Below, in pieces: positions 16,000-24,514 of a DNA stretch of 64,000 nucleotides. The notes beneath the pieces are model-generated. The model was given only the letters and a program-made list of their open reading frames with translations. It was not told where the DNA came from and made no database searches. How positions within the stretch are numbered: position 1 is the stretch's first letter; the number at the start of each line of letters is the position of its first letter. Source of the DNA: Terrimonas ginsenosidimutans (lineage in GTDB: Bacteria; Bacteroidota; Bacteroidia; Chitinophagales; Chitinophagaceae); assembly GCF_022012415.1 (NCBI RefSeq), contig NZ_JAKLTR010000016.1, positions 1-64,000 on the forward strand, given 5' to 3'. A program made the position numbers and the translations under genes.

Positions 16000-17733
16000 A
16001 TGAATAGAATGATACTGGCGGCCCTTGTATTTGCTACATCCCTGGTTCAGGCGCAGCAGGCTGAGAAACCCGTTATCCGCCTGGTGGATCCGTTAAGAGA
16101 AAATAACAGTACGCGCTCATCAAAAGTATTTGTGTCCGGCAGCACCTGTAAAAGTTGCGCATTAACTATTAATGGCACCGATGTGAAAGTTTATTCAACA
16201 GGAGGTTTTGCCCATGAACTGAAGTTGATCCCGGGATATAATAATGTAGAACTTGTTGCAACACAGGGAAAGCAGCAGGCTGTAAAAAAGCTGAGCTTTC
16301 AGTACGTACTGCCGTCGCCTCCTGATACAGTGAAGACGCTTGATATTGTACAGATCCAAACATTTCCCGAAGGGAACCTTGTTTTGCAACCGGGAGATAA
16401 GATCCGGTTCAGGGTGAAAGGGCTGACGGGTTGCGTTGTGATGGTTAATAATAAATTGCAATTGTTTGAAATGCCGGCCAACCCAATGCCCGGCATTTAC
16501 CAGGGTGAGTATACGGTGAGTGCTGCCGATAGCTTTGTCACCACAAAAATCCCGGTAACTATTAAAGACTCATCAGGGAAGGCCGTCACTAAATTGACCC
16601 AGGCGCAGGTTTCTCTTGCCGCGGAAGCGTCTCCCGATTTGCTGGTTACCAGGGGGAGGCTGGCTCATCTTCTTTTTGGATTGGGGGATGACAGGTTAGG
16701 TGGTGCAAAGATCGGTTATATCGATTCGCTGATCCCTTTGCAGATGACTGGTAAGATCGGATCATTGTACCGCATCAAACTTTCCAAATACAGAACAGCT
16801 TATATCCCGGACGATGTGGTTGATTTTCTGCCCAAAGGAACATTTCCTCCTTCATCATTGACTGGTAACTGGCGCGTGTACGGCGATTCCGTCTACGATT
16901 ATGTGCAGGTGGCATTAACGGCAAGATTGCCTTATCAGTCATTCCAGGAAGTTGGACCGTCAAGAATAGTAGTTGATGTGTTTGGCGCCACCAGTAATAC
17001 AAACTGGATCACACAGCTGGAGAATACAAAAGCGATAAAGAATGTCTGGTATGAGCAAAGGGAAGACGAGGTATTGAGGATCACTATCGAACTTCAGCAT
17101 TCGCAACATTGGGGGCATACGATTTACTATAATGGAAGTATGCTTGTGATCCGGGTGAAGCAGCAGCCTCAGCAATTATCATTGAACAGATTGAAGATCG
17201 CTGTAGACGCTGGTCATGGGGGCGGCAATACCGGTGCCGGGGGACCGGCAAATTCTTCCGAGAAAATGCTTGCATTGGCGGTGTCACTGAAACTTCAACG
17301 CACATTGCAGCAGCAGGGTGCGTTTGTGACAATGACCAGGACAACTGAAAGATTTGTCGATAACAAAGAGCGGATCCTATTTTACCGGGATAGTTTGCCG
17401 GATCTGCTGATCAGTATTCACTTGAATTCTTCCGCAGATCCTGTCAATGTTGGTGGCACCGGGGTTTTTTACAGGTATGTAGGTTTTCGTCCGCTCAGCA
17501 GGTTTATCTATCAACGGATGCTGGAACTTGGTTTAAGGGAATATGGGAATACAGGCAGTTTTAATTTTATGTTGAACAGCCCTACGGAATATCCAAATGC
17601 ACTGGTGGAAATGTTGTTTATCAGTAATCCCGCGGAGGAGGAATTGATAATGGACGAAAAATTTCAACAGCAGATCGCAGACAAGATCGTTGCGGGGATC
17701 AGGGATTTTCTGGAAAGTTGTAAGGAAGGATGA
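16000..17733 (+). CDS. N-acetylmuramoyl-L-alanine amidase (amidase_3)
   Basis: 577 aa, secreted (signal ending AQA/QQ). The first ~380 residues are beta-rich and include an SH3-like region (~205-275) and an AMIN-like part (~285-385). The zinc amidase is at the C-terminus: VDAGHGG (His ligand ~406), SSEKMLAL (Glu ligand), LLISIHLNSS (His ligand ~478), and LVEMLFISN with the catalytic Glu (~550). It cleaves the MurNAc-L-Ala bond of peptidoglycan, probably in daughter-cell separation. A TAATTTTA element ends 4 nt before the start, so the mRNA may be leaderless. A very strong terminator follows. A second cell-wall hydrolase (M23) lies downstream. Confidence 0.88.
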   Translation: MNRMILAALVFATSLVQAQQAEKPVIRLVDPLRENNSTRSSKVFVSGSTCKSCALTINGTDVKVYSTGGFAHELKLIPGYNNVELVATQGKQQAVKKLSFQYVLPSPPDTVKTLDIVQIQTFPEGNLVLQPGDKIRFRVKGLTGCVVMVNNKLQLFEMPANPMPGIYQGEYTVSAADSFVTTKIPVTIKDSSGKAVTKLTQAQVSLAAEASPDLLVTRGRLAHLLFGLGDDRLGGAKIGYIDSLIPLQMTGKIGSLYRIKLSKYRTAYIPDDVVDFLPKGTFPPSSLTGNWRVYGDSVYDYVQVALTARLPYQSFQEVGPSRIVVDVFGATSNTNWITQLENTKAIKNVWYEQREDEVLRITIELQHSQHWGHTIYYNGSMLVIRVKQQPQQLSLNRLKIAVDAGHGGGNTGAGGPANSSEKMLALAVSLKLQRTLQQQGAFVTMTRTTERFVDNKERILFYRDSLPDLLISIHLNSSADPVNVGGTGVFYRYVGFRPLSRFIYQRMLELGLREYGNTGSFNFMLNSPTEYPNALVEMLFISNPAEEELIMDEKFQQQIADKIVAGIRDFLESCKEG

Positions 17734-17742
17734 TAGCGTGTT

Positions 17743-17790
17743 GATCGTTGGCCGTTTATCGTTGACCGTTGTCCGTTGACCGTTGTCCGG
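17743..17790. repeat. left arm of heptamer element (GTTGACC/GTTGTCC units)
   Basis: Six degenerate 7-bp units in the order GTTGGCC, GTTTATC, GTTGACC, GTTGTCC, GTTGACC, GTTGTCC. This is the reverse-complement motif of the array at 17889-18014. The amidase terminator lies between the two arms. Confidence 0.85.
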
Positions 17791-17827
17791 AGTTCAAGGG
17801 AGGTGGAATAGAATTGCATCTTCGTAT

Positions 17828-17885
17828 ACAAATTAAAAGCGTGGGGCTATCGTTGATAAACGATAGCCCCACGCTTTTAATTTGT
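17828..17885 (+). terminator. 27-bp perfect hairpin, terminator of the amidase gene
   Basis: Arms 17828-17854 and 17859-17885 are perfectly complementary over 27 bp with a GATA loop. The arms end in AAAAGC/GCTTTT and AATT. It is symmetrical, so it could stop transcription from both sides. Confidence 0.85.
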
Positions 17886-17888
17886 GTC

Positions 17889-18014
17889 GGACAACGGACA
17901 ACGGACAACGGACAACGGACAACGGACAACGGACAACGGACAACGGACAACGGACAACGGACAACGGACAACGGACAACGGACAACGGACAACGGACAAC
18001 GGACAACGGACAAC
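17889..18014. repeat. 18 perfect copies of GGACAAC
   Basis: 126 bp consisting of exactly 18 uninterrupted copies of the heptamer GGACAAC, followed by the degenerate unit GATCAAG. It ends 42 bp before the M23 peptidase start. A heptamer can be read in all frames without stops, which creates spurious long reading frames on both strands. Perfect identity suggests recent slippage expansion. Confidence 0.98.
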
Positions 18015-18055
18015 GATCAAGTCGGCGCGGCATTTGATTTCTTTTTTTAAAAGAT

Positions 18056-19369
18056 ATGTTCTATCGTGCAATATGGTTTGTCTGGATTTGTTCAACGATG
18101 CTTCTCTTCGCCTGCAGTACACCTCAGGGTGGATTCTCGGGCAGGCGTTTACATGAAAAATATGCGGAGGGTATTGAAAAAGCCGGGTTGCAGCAAACAG
18201 CAATGGGAGCGCAGTGGCTGGCCGCAGCGGCCCGGAGTTTACAACAGCCTGTAGCTGTTACGCTTCCCTATAAGGAGGAAGGGTATTTTGCCCCGGAGAA
18301 GCCGATGGCGGCCGCATACAGGTTTGCTGTTCAAAGGGGGGAGAAAGTGATCGTGAAACTTGCCACAGTCCCTGCCACCGGGTTTTCATTATTTGCTGAC
18401 TTGTGGCAACCCCGGCCAGATCGGGAACCGGAATGGCTGGCAGCTATTGATACGATCAATAAAGCACTGGAGTTTGAAGCAAAGAATGACGGACATTTTA
18501 TTCTGCGGGTGCAACCTGAATTGTTAAGGGGAATTGAATACACACTGACTGTTACCACCGCACCTTCCCTTGCGTTTCCTGTCAGGCCCGCTGATAATCC
18601 TAAAGTCAGCAGCTTCTGGGGTGCGGCAAGGGATGCAGGTGCAAGAAGTCACGAGGGCATTGACATCTTCGCCAAATTTCGTACGCCTGTGGTTGCTTCC
18701 GCCGATGGAACAGTTACACGTGTGAACGAAAACAATCTTGGCGGAAAAGTTGTCTTTCTGCGGCCAGCCGGGAAGGATCTTAGCCTGTATTACGCTCATC
18801 TTGATACGCAACTGGTAACACCGGGGCAATCAGTGAAAGCAGGCGAACCATTGGGACTGATGGGGAATACTGGCAATGCACGTACCACACCGCCGCATCT
18901 TCATTTTGGAATATACGCAAGCGGCGGAGCGATCGATCCTTATCCGTTTGTAAACGTAAACCGCCCTGCGGCAAAGCCCGTAAATGCGAATACTGACCGG
19001 CTTAATTCCTTCGTGCGAAGCAAGGCACCGGCAAATATATACGCCTCTCCTTCGGCTTCGTCCTCAATACTTGCAAAGCCGGCTTCAGGCACCATCATGA
19101 AGGTTGCAGGAGCATCTGAAAACTGGTATCGTGTGTTATTGCCGGATGGATTAGAGGGATATGTAAACAGCACACTTGTCACCACTGATGTAATGCGCAG
19201 GCAAAGTCTGAAAAGAGCAGAGCGCATGCTCGATCAGCCCGATAGTACAGCCGCAGCAAGACTTACCGTGGAATCAGGCATTACGGTTGATGTGCTCGGC
19301 CAGTTCAGTGGTTATTACCTGGTGGACTATAATAACACCCGCGGCTGGATTTCTGTCAGGCAGCTTTGA
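18056..19369 (+). CDS. M23 family metallopeptidase lipoprotein with SH3 domains
   Basis: 437 aa. The lipobox LLFAC-ST (Cys ~20) anchors it to an envelope membrane. A beta-rich region (~60-175) is followed by the LytM/M23 core: SHEGIDIFAKF gives the His and Asp zinc ligands (~198-203) and PPHLHFGIY the HxH motif (~283). Two SH3-like domains lie at ~320-375 and ~390-437. The active site appears complete, so it should cut peptidoglycan cross-links rather than act only as an activator. Its 3' end overlaps the convergent bacilliredoxin gene by 14 bp. Confidence 0.88.
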   Translation: MFYRAIWFVWICSTMLLFACSTPQGGFSGRRLHEKYAEGIEKAGLQQTAMGAQWLAAAARSLQQPVAVTLPYKEEGYFAPEKPMAAAYRFAVQRGEKVIVKLATVPATGFSLFADLWQPRPDREPEWLAAIDTINKALEFEAKNDGHFILRVQPELLRGIEYTLTVTTAPSLAFPVRPADNPKVSSFWGAARDAGARSHEGIDIFAKFRTPVVASADGTVTRVNENNLGGKVVFLRPAGKDLSLYYAHLDTQLVTPGQSVKAGEPLGLMGNTGNARTTPPHLHFGIYASGGAIDPYPFVNVNRPAAKPVNANTDRLNSFVRSKAPANIYASPSASSSILAKPASGTIMKVAGASENWYRVLLPDGLEGYVNSTLVTTDVMRRQSLKRAERMLDQPDSTAAARLTVESGITVDVLGQFSGYYLVDYNNTRGWISVRQL

Positions 19370-19691
19370 CTTTGTCCAGGATATCGTCCATGTTGATCGC
19401 CATATGACTATCGTCATAAATACATTCACCTTTCCAGATCACCAGCACTTGTGGAGATTCATGCGTGATTTTAAACTGTTCAGCGATAGCGTTGGAAAGC
19501 GGCCGGTATGTGATCAGATCCAGGTAATGAAAATCAGCAGTATCAGGAGCCTGTTCTTTATCCAGCCTGTTTTTGATCACAGAGCTGATAGAACAACGGA
19601 TGGAATGTTTGAAAATGACCTGCGGTTTTTCCGCTGATCGTATGACAAGTTCCTTTAATTGTTCCATAGTGGTAAGCGGATGCCAGTTCAT
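19356..19691 (-). CDS. ytxJ: monothiol bacilliredoxin, YtxJ/BrxC type
   Basis: 111 aa thioredoxin-fold protein. The segment IFKHSIRCSISS (~25-36) holds the single active-site Cys in the family's HSxxCxxS context; DLITYRPLSNAIAEQF and ESPQVLVIWKGE (cis-Pro region) follow. The family resolves bacillithiol-protein mixed disulfides. It implies a bacillithiol pool, although no bsh genes are in this window. The start could also be the Met at ~9. The stop end overlaps the M23 gene on the other strand. Confidence 0.8.
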   Translation of the reverse strand: MNWHPLTTMEQLKELVIRSAEKPQVIFKHSIRCSISSVIKNRLDKEQAPDTADFHYLDLITYRPLSNAIAEQFKITHESPQVLVIWKGECIYDDSHMAINMDDILDKVKAA

Positions 19692-19808
19692 GAGATTGAG
19701 TTTTATTTAATTCTATAACAAAAATAAAGCCTCCCGGTTGAAATGCCCGCAATCCGCCCGATGTTGTATATTTCCGGCAGCAATGTGTTAAGTCTCAAAT
19801 CATTTGTT

Positions 19809-20681
19809 ATGCCCGTATCAATCGTGAAAGCCATTTTTGTTTCGTTATCTTTCTTCACCGCGGTAAACCTGGCTCCGGCTGCGATTTTTGAAAGCACGCC
19901 TGTATCGCATGCCGTCAAACCGGGTAAGGTCGATGAAGCTTCCGGTATTGCGGATAGCAAAACACATCCGGGATATTTATGGGTGGAAGAGGATAGCGGA
20001 AATCCGGCAGAGATCTACCTGCTCTCACATACCGGGGAGTATCACAAAAAGATAAAGATCAAGGGCGCTACCAACCGTGATTGGGAAGACATAGTGCTTT
20101 CTGCTGGTCCGGATCCAGGTAAAAACTATCTCTATCTCGGAGATATCGGCAACAATAAACAAACCGCATCGAAATACTTTATTTACCGCTTCCCTGAGCC
20201 CGCATTGAATACGGATACGGTACACCGGTTTGATAAGATCACCTACGAGTATCCCGATGGAGGGCATGATGCGGAAGCTTTCCTTGTGGACCATCAGACA
20301 AAGGATATTTATATTATTACCAAGCGGGACAAGCCTTCGGCTATCTACAAACTTCCTTATCCGCAAAGTACAACTGCTGTTAATACGGCCCAGTTGGTCG
20401 GACGGTTGGGTTTCAATGGTGTGGTCAGCGCCGCTCTTTCTCCGGATGGAAAAGAACTATTGCTAAAAACGTACACCGGTGTATTCTATTGGAAAAGAAA
20501 AGCCGGCCAAACCATCGGGCAGGTGCTCGCAACAGAACCTGCACAGATCTCCTATCAACTCGAGCCTCAGGGTGAAGCGATCTGCTTCAAGAGCGATAAC
20601 TCCGGCTTTTTTACGCTCAGCGAAAAACCGAAGTTCATGAAAAGGGTAAATTTGAATTTTTACAAGCGGGTGGGACGGTGA
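19809..20681 (+). CDS. secreted beta-propeller-like protein of unknown function
   Basis: 290 aa from the ATG at 19809 (MPVSIVKAIFVS), which gives a signal peptide; the frame is open for 22 codons upstream. The body contains repeated blade-like units with conserved acidic loops: EASGIADS, YLGDIGNN, DGGHDAEAFLVD, and LSPDGKELLLKT. The pattern D-W-E-D-I, then G-D-x-G-N, recalls calcium-binding phytase/esterase-like propellers, but no catalytic set is certain. It is divergent from the bacilliredoxin gene. Confidence 0.6.
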   Translation: MPVSIVKAIFVSLSFFTAVNLAPAAIFESTPVSHAVKPGKVDEASGIADSKTHPGYLWVEEDSGNPAEIYLLSHTGEYHKKIKIKGATNRDWEDIVLSAGPDPGKNYLYLGDIGNNKQTASKYFIYRFPEPALNTDTVHRFDKITYEYPDGGHDAEAFLVDHQTKDIYIITKRDKPSAIYKLPYPQSTTAVNTAQLVGRLGFNGVVSAALSPDGKELLLKTYTGVFYWKRKAGQTIGQVLATEPAQISYQLEPQGEAICFKSDNSGFFTLSEKPKFMKRVNLNFYKRVGR

Positions 20682-20777
20682 GAAAGGATCGCAGATGATG
20701 GACCCTGGACAGTCATCCGTGTTCCTTCCTCTGCGGCCAACACTCTTTAGCCTCGCATAAACTTCCTATATTAGCCC

Positions 20778-21479
20778 ATGCATTTACAATTCAAGCCAGT
20801 TCCACTTATCGCATTTTTTATTCTTGTGCTGGTATTGCACGAAGCACATGAATCTGCACATTATTTTGCGGCGTGGCTTTTTTGTGGTTGCCCGGGCGAC
20901 AGAGATTTCCTGGTATGGCGGGTTTGCCGGACCTGCACGGAGAAAAGCCCTTATCTGCTGGCGAGTTTTGCCGGACCGTTGGTTACGAATCTTTTTATGT
21001 GGATCGGGTTCTATCTGATGCGGCCCAGTGCTGCTCTGAAGCAAAAGACCATCGGATTTGCATTGGCTATTGCGGCATTGCCTCTGCCGCGTTGGTTGGC
21101 AGCAATAGATAAAGGAGGCGATGAGATATTTACGCTGCGGCAAGTATTTACCACCCATCAATATATCGCCGTGCTGGTGGGAGGGTTTCTTGTTCTGGCA
21201 TTCACGATCCCGCCGGTTTGGCGCGCAATGAAACTGATCAGGAATAAATACTCCCTGTTAATACTCGCTGCGTTCCTTGCAATTCCCTGGGTTCTTGACA
21301 GGCTCCTGATCGAAAAATATTTTAATGGTAAGCTCGCAGCCTCCGGTTTATGGATGGAACCTGTTTACGCAGGAGTGCCAACTATCGTTGTAGGATGGCA
21401 GATCATTATTTTAGCAGCATTGATAATGAGCTGCAGATATCTGAAGGATTTATCCGTCAATACAGCATTTAATCGATAG
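20778..21479 (+). CDS. putative M50-like membrane metalloprotease
   Basis: 233 aa with about five to six membrane helices. Inside the first helix is HEAHESAH (~21-28), which contains the zinc-binding HExxH as HESAH. ASFAGPLVTNLFMW (~63-76) resembles the G-P-x-x-N region of S2P/M50 proteases. A third ligand (usually an Asp in an NxxPxxxLDG motif) is not evident; the Asp in IDKGGDE (~110) is a possible one. It could be a small site-2-protease relative or a non-peptidase derivative. TATATTAG directly precedes the ATG, so the mRNA may be leaderless. It overlaps the convergent methyltransferase gene by 11 bp. Confidence 0.5.
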   Translation: MHLQFKPVPLIAFFILVLVLHEAHESAHYFAAWLFCGCPGDRDFLVWRVCRTCTEKSPYLLASFAGPLVTNLFMWIGFYLMRPSAALKQKTIGFALAIAALPLPRWLAAIDKGGDEIFTLRQVFTTHQYIAVLVGGFLVLAFTIPPVWRAMKLIRNKYSLLILAAFLAIPWVLDRLLIEKYFNGKLAASGLWMEPVYAGVPTIVVGWQIIILAALIMSCRYLKDLSVNTAFNR

Positions 21480-22113
21480 AAATCTGGTCTGATGTTAACA
21501 CAAGCAGAGTGATTGGAATAAGTTCATTATTGCTATGAACAATGATCTCCTCCTGTAATTTGCAATACACAAGCAGTCGTTCGATAAATGGTTTGGCCAT
21601 AAGCCGCTGTGGCGTACTTAAAATGATTGTCGCGCCATCGCTGATGAACCGCCGGATCACCGTGAATACAGTTTCGAATACTTCCGGCTCGTAATTGATA
21701 TCGCTTAACAATACTACTTCCGCCCCGATCGTTTCCGGCAGGTCATTCCAGTTCAGGATAGACGCTTTTGCATTGCTGAGCTGATTAAGAATGATGGAAG
21801 ATCTCATCAGCTCAACAGGTTCCGGCAGATAATCGCTCATGGTGACAGACCTGCAATAACCAGCAGCGAGAAGTGACGGCAGTCCAAGACCCGCGGCCAG
21901 TTCGAGTACGGTCTTATTTTGCAATAATCCTGTATGCTTCTCAAGAAACGTACACAAACCAAGAGCTGCCGGCCAGATCTGTGACCAGTAAGGAAAAGTA
22001 CGCTGATCTTGTTTGTAAAGGTTTTTCACAGAGACAGGATCCGGCACATAAAGGCGGATAGATCGGCTTTCCGTGATGGCGATGTTTTTTATGGAAGCGG
22101 TGGGTGTATGCAT
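21469..22113 (-). CDS. METTL21-like (Methyltransf_16) protein methyltransferase
   Basis: 214 aa. FPYWSQIWPAALGLCTFLEKH (~38-58) is the typical pre-motif of the METTL21/ETFB-lysine methyltransferase group, followed by motif I VLELAAGLGLPSLLAA and TMSDYLPEPVELM. D-INYEPEVFE replaces the D-x-x-Y motif. These enzymes methylate lysines in proteins. The bacterial substrate is unknown; ribosomal proteins and ETFB-like proteins are precedents. ATG at 22113. The end overlaps the M50-like gene on the other strand. Confidence 0.7.
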   Translation of the reverse strand: MHTPTASIKNIAITESRSIRLYVPDPVSVKNLYKQDQRTFPYWSQIWPAALGLCTFLEKHTGLLQNKTVLELAAGLGLPSLLAAGYCRSVTMSDYLPEPVELMRSSIILNQLSNAKASILNWNDLPETIGAEVVLLSDINYEPEVFETVFTVIRRFISDGATIILSTPQRLMAKPFIERLLVYCKLQEEIIVHSNNELIPITLLVLTSDQISID

Positions 22114-22162
22114 AGCAACGCAAAGATCAGTTATCCCGGCAAATTATTGCCTATAGAACGAC

Positions 22163-22183
22163 AAACCCCGGATCTCTCCGGGG
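22163..22183 (-). terminator. hairpin after the lipoprotein gene
   Basis: CCCCGGA-loop-TCCGGGG stem followed, on the minus strand, by only three T residues. A weak terminator for the gene at 22214. Confidence 0.5.
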
Positions 22184-22213
22184 CGCGTAAACTAAACTTT
22201 ATGTAATGATGGG

Positions 22214-23020
22214 TTACTTATAAGTGTATTTCACTTCTACTTCTGACTGCTCTCCACCTGGCAGGCCTTGCTTTACTTTAGCTTTTTCCGGTCTGCCTTT
22301 CCCATTGTAGGTATAGGTGTACTGAAATTTGTCTTCAGGTTGCTGGTCAGCGTCAAAATGGTCTTCCACAGTGGTATTCTCCTTTGAGATATTATACCAG
22401 AACAGGGTGAGGAGTTGTCTGTGCTCGTAAAGTGGATTGGTCTTGCCATCGTACTGATAAGTAATATAACCTGATGGCTCGAATTGTTCGTTCTCAATTG
22501 ACATGGAGGTAGCCACTTTTGTCAGATGTCCCTGGCCGTTATAAGTCATATCATATTTGAGAAATGGCACAAGTTGATCTCCTTCTCCCGCATAGGAAAG
22601 AATGCTGCTCTTGAGATTGTCATTTACAAATTGATATTCTGTTTCGGCGAATATGGTTCCAAACTGTTTGATAGTTGATTTGCTCATCACATTATTCTCA
22701 TACTCTACTTCCACTTGCTGCCACTGGTTTTCCAATGCAACTATTCTTTTTTGTGCATCATATTTTACAGTGAAATCGAGTTCTTCTCCACCAGTGTTCA
22801 GGTCAGTTTTTACAAGTATTTTTTTTACTGAGCCATCCGTATTGTATTCGAACTTCATGTACTCATCGCCCTGGCTGAACATTGCGATCTTTGTTCCGTT
22901 CGGATTGTCCGGTCCACCCGGGTTATCGTTTTTATCTTTTTTACAGGCTACCAGTGATGCTACCAGTCCAATGCCTAACAGGATACGGGAAACAGTTCTT
23001 TTGATAAATGTTGCTTGCAT
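22214..23020 (-). CDS. lipoprotein with YD-repeat-like strands
   Basis: 268 aa. The signal ends in SLVAC-KK (lipobox, Cys ~26), and an Asn/Asp/Gly/Pro linker follows. The rest has four or more short repeats of the form Y-x-x-x-G-x-x-x-K (KFEYNTDGSVKKI, VKYDAQKRIVAL, DMTYNGQGHLTKVA, TYTYNGKGRPEKA). These resemble the beta-hairpin repeats of RHS/YD proteins or cell-surface DUF4595-type lipoproteins of Bacteroidota. The function is unknown. Confidence 0.7.
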   Translation of the reverse strand: MQATFIKRTVSRILLGIGLVASLVACKKDKNDNPGGPDNPNGTKIAMFSQGDEYMKFEYNTDGSVKKILVKTDLNTGGEELDFTVKYDAQKRIVALENQWQQVEVEYENNVMSKSTIKQFGTIFAETEYQFVNDNLKSSILSYAGEGDQLVPFLKYDMTYNGQGHLTKVATSMSIENEQFEPSGYITYQYDGKTNPLYEHRQLLTLFWYNISKENTTVEDHFDADQQPEDKFQYTYTYNGKGRPEKAKVKQGLPGGEQSEVEVKYTYK

Positions 23021-23144
23021 AATGAATCTTTATTTCAGGATTAAGTTTGTAGCACAAAACAAACGAATATTTATGCGACAGCTGAGCCAACTGTGAATGA
23101 ACTGTATTTTATATTGATGAAATGCGGGAAAGGAGGGTTGATGG

Positions 23145-23188
23145 TTTGAATGTCAGATGGCCGATGGCCGGATCCCGGATCCGGCATC
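23145..23188. repeat. heptamer repeat with palindrome
   Basis: Two GATGGCC units run into a near-perfect palindrome (GCCGGATCC-C-GGATCCGGC, 23167-23185), just past the stop of the small minus-strand gene at 23189. Same GATGGCC word as the element at 52.9 kb. Confidence 0.5.
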
Positions 23189-23377
23189 TTATCTTTTCCT
23201 GTCAAGCTGATCCTCCCACAGCAGCTTTCCTGTCGAATCAAAATATTGAATACCCGCAAAATGGCCTTTGCTTTCAAACAGATCTCCGTTCGCTTTACCT
23301 AAACCAATTCTTATCGATTCTTTTCCTCTCGCGATAATGATCCCTTTGCTTCCATCCTCCAGACAGATCAAATGCAT
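23189..23377 (-). CDS. small hypothetical protein
   Basis: 62 aa. The reading frame has normal codon use for this genome and regular beta-strand-like alternation (GIIIARGKESIRIGLG, then AGIQYFDSTGKLLWEDQ). There is no signal and no known motif. The start at 23377 lies just downstream of the terminator of the PNPOx-like gene, so it would need its own promoter, which I do not see clearly. Confidence 0.45.
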   Translation of the reverse strand: MHLICLEDGSKGIIIARGKESIRIGLGKANGDLFESKGHFAGIQYFDSTGKLLWEDQLDRKR

Positions 23378-23439
23378 TGCTTCGCTTACTCCTGAAAATA
23401 AAAGATCGTCGTCTGATGAACCCGTCTTTAATGCCGCAC

Positions 23440-23471
23440 AAAAAAAACAGCATCCGGCTACGAATGCTGTT
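23440..23471 (-). terminator. rho-independent terminator of the PNPOx-like gene
   Basis: AACAGCAT/ATGCTGTT 8-bp stem with a 10-nt loop, followed on the minus strand by eight T residues. Confidence 0.85.
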
Positions 23472-23495
23472 CAATTATAGTCTCGAGCGGAATCT

Positions 23496-23996
23496 TTATA
23501 CCGTAATATCGCCTTCCACGCCTCCATCCATCTGTTTTCCTGAAACGGCAGCAACGGCGATCTTTAACATCGATACAAGTTTTCCATTTTTTGTATCCCA
23601 GTAATGGCCTTCTTCCGGCGCTACGGAGATCAGGCTGATCTCGGGGTCATCCTTCCCTTTTTCAAACCATGCTTTTGCAATAGGGTTCCAAAGCTCCTCA
23701 ACTTTCGACTGGTCAATAACGATCCTCGCATGGCCTGTCAGAGAAAGGTAGTGGTGTTTGCTGGTGTCACTGTACATAAGATGGACACTGCTGTTTTCAT
23801 CGATCTGTTCATTTTTTGAACTGTCTTTCCGGCTCAGGAACCAAAGGGTGCCATCCTCATCCACCTGTTGTGTACTCATTGGCCGGGAAACGATCTGTCC
23901 GTTTTCGTATGTACAGAAAAGGCAGATCTTTTCTTCAGCCATTTCTCTGATCTTTTCTATTGCGGCATCGTTCCGCAGGTCTTTATGTTGTCCCAT
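23496..23996 (-). CDS. pyridoxamine 5'-phosphate oxidase-family protein (general stress protein 26 type)
   Basis: 166 aa split-barrel flavin-binding protein. Typical segments: ICLFCTYENGQIVSRPMST (~24-42), LWFLSRKDSSKNEQI (~51-65), VHLMYSD, YLSLTGHARIV (~83-93) and EELWNPIAKAWFEKGKDDP (~100-119). The last is characteristic of the GSP26 subgroup, not of vitamin B6 biosynthesis. It is expected to bind FMN or F420-like flavin; its reaction is unknown. Good terminator directly downstream. Confidence 0.8.
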   Translation of the reverse strand: MGQHKDLRNDAAIEKIREMAEEKICLFCTYENGQIVSRPMSTQQVDEDGTLWFLSRKDSSKNEQIDENSSVHLMYSDTSKHHYLSLTGHARIVIDQSKVEELWNPIAKAWFEKGKDDPEISLISVAPEEGHYWDTKNGKLVSMLKIAVAAVSGKQMDGGVEGDITV

Positions 23997-24157
23997 ATTA
24001 TTGTTTTCTTAATATAGATCACAAAACATACCAGTTCGGTCGGTCCAGGATTGCTATGTATCAGCCGGAACAAATGTTTAAGAAAATGATTCCATAAACC
24101 TGTGAGGGTTAAGCGGAAACTGGTGGCATAATATTTATTCTATAGAAATAAAAGAAT

Positions 24158-24421
24158 ATGGCAACGAAAAGGAAAGCGGTTAAAAAAGCACCGGCAAAAA
24201 AATCAGCAAAAAAAGGATCTACCGCAAAAAAGGCGATAAAGAAAGCTTCGCCTAAGAAAGCAGCGAAAAAAGCAAAAAAGAATAAGTTAGGAGTTAAGAA
24301 TTCATTGGTGAATAATATAAATGCACGAAAGAAGAAAGGTGTATCCCGATCAAAGAAGAAATCAACGGTTGATAAGGAACAGTATACTGACATGCAGGAT
24401 AACTGGGGTAAGAAAAAGTAA
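24158..24421 (+). CDS. histone H1-like Lys/Ala-rich basic protein
   Basis: 87 aa. The first ~45 residues are almost entirely Lys, Ala, Ser and Pro with KKAxAKK-type repeats, like the C-terminal tail of histone H1 or bacterial HctB/AlgP-like proteins. The remainder is basic, ending in a less basic segment (VDKEQYTDMQDNWGKKK). It probably binds DNA or RNA without sequence preference. The low-complexity lysine codons (AAA/AAG) may make the coding length variable. Confidence 0.65.
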   Translation: MATKRKAVKKAPAKKSAKKGSTAKKAIKKASPKKAAKKAKKNKLGVKNSLVNNINARKKKGVSRSKKKSTVDKEQYTDMQDNWGKKK

Positions 24422-24514
24422 CATGTGAGAACATGCTTTTATGCTGTGTTTCCTGATCTTCACCTCTTGAGAAAAAAGTGATCCCGGTAGCCCAGTAATA
24501 TTCCTGTAAGACGG

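Noticed and set aside
17889-18014. CRISPR array
   Set aside because: The repeat unit is 7 bp and there are no spacers between units; no cas genes.
17756-18203. Long open frames on both strands through the GGACAAC array (for example 17756-18013 minus, 17769-18050 plus)
   Set aside because: They are translations of the heptamer repeat, which has no stop codon in any frame; no family resemblance.
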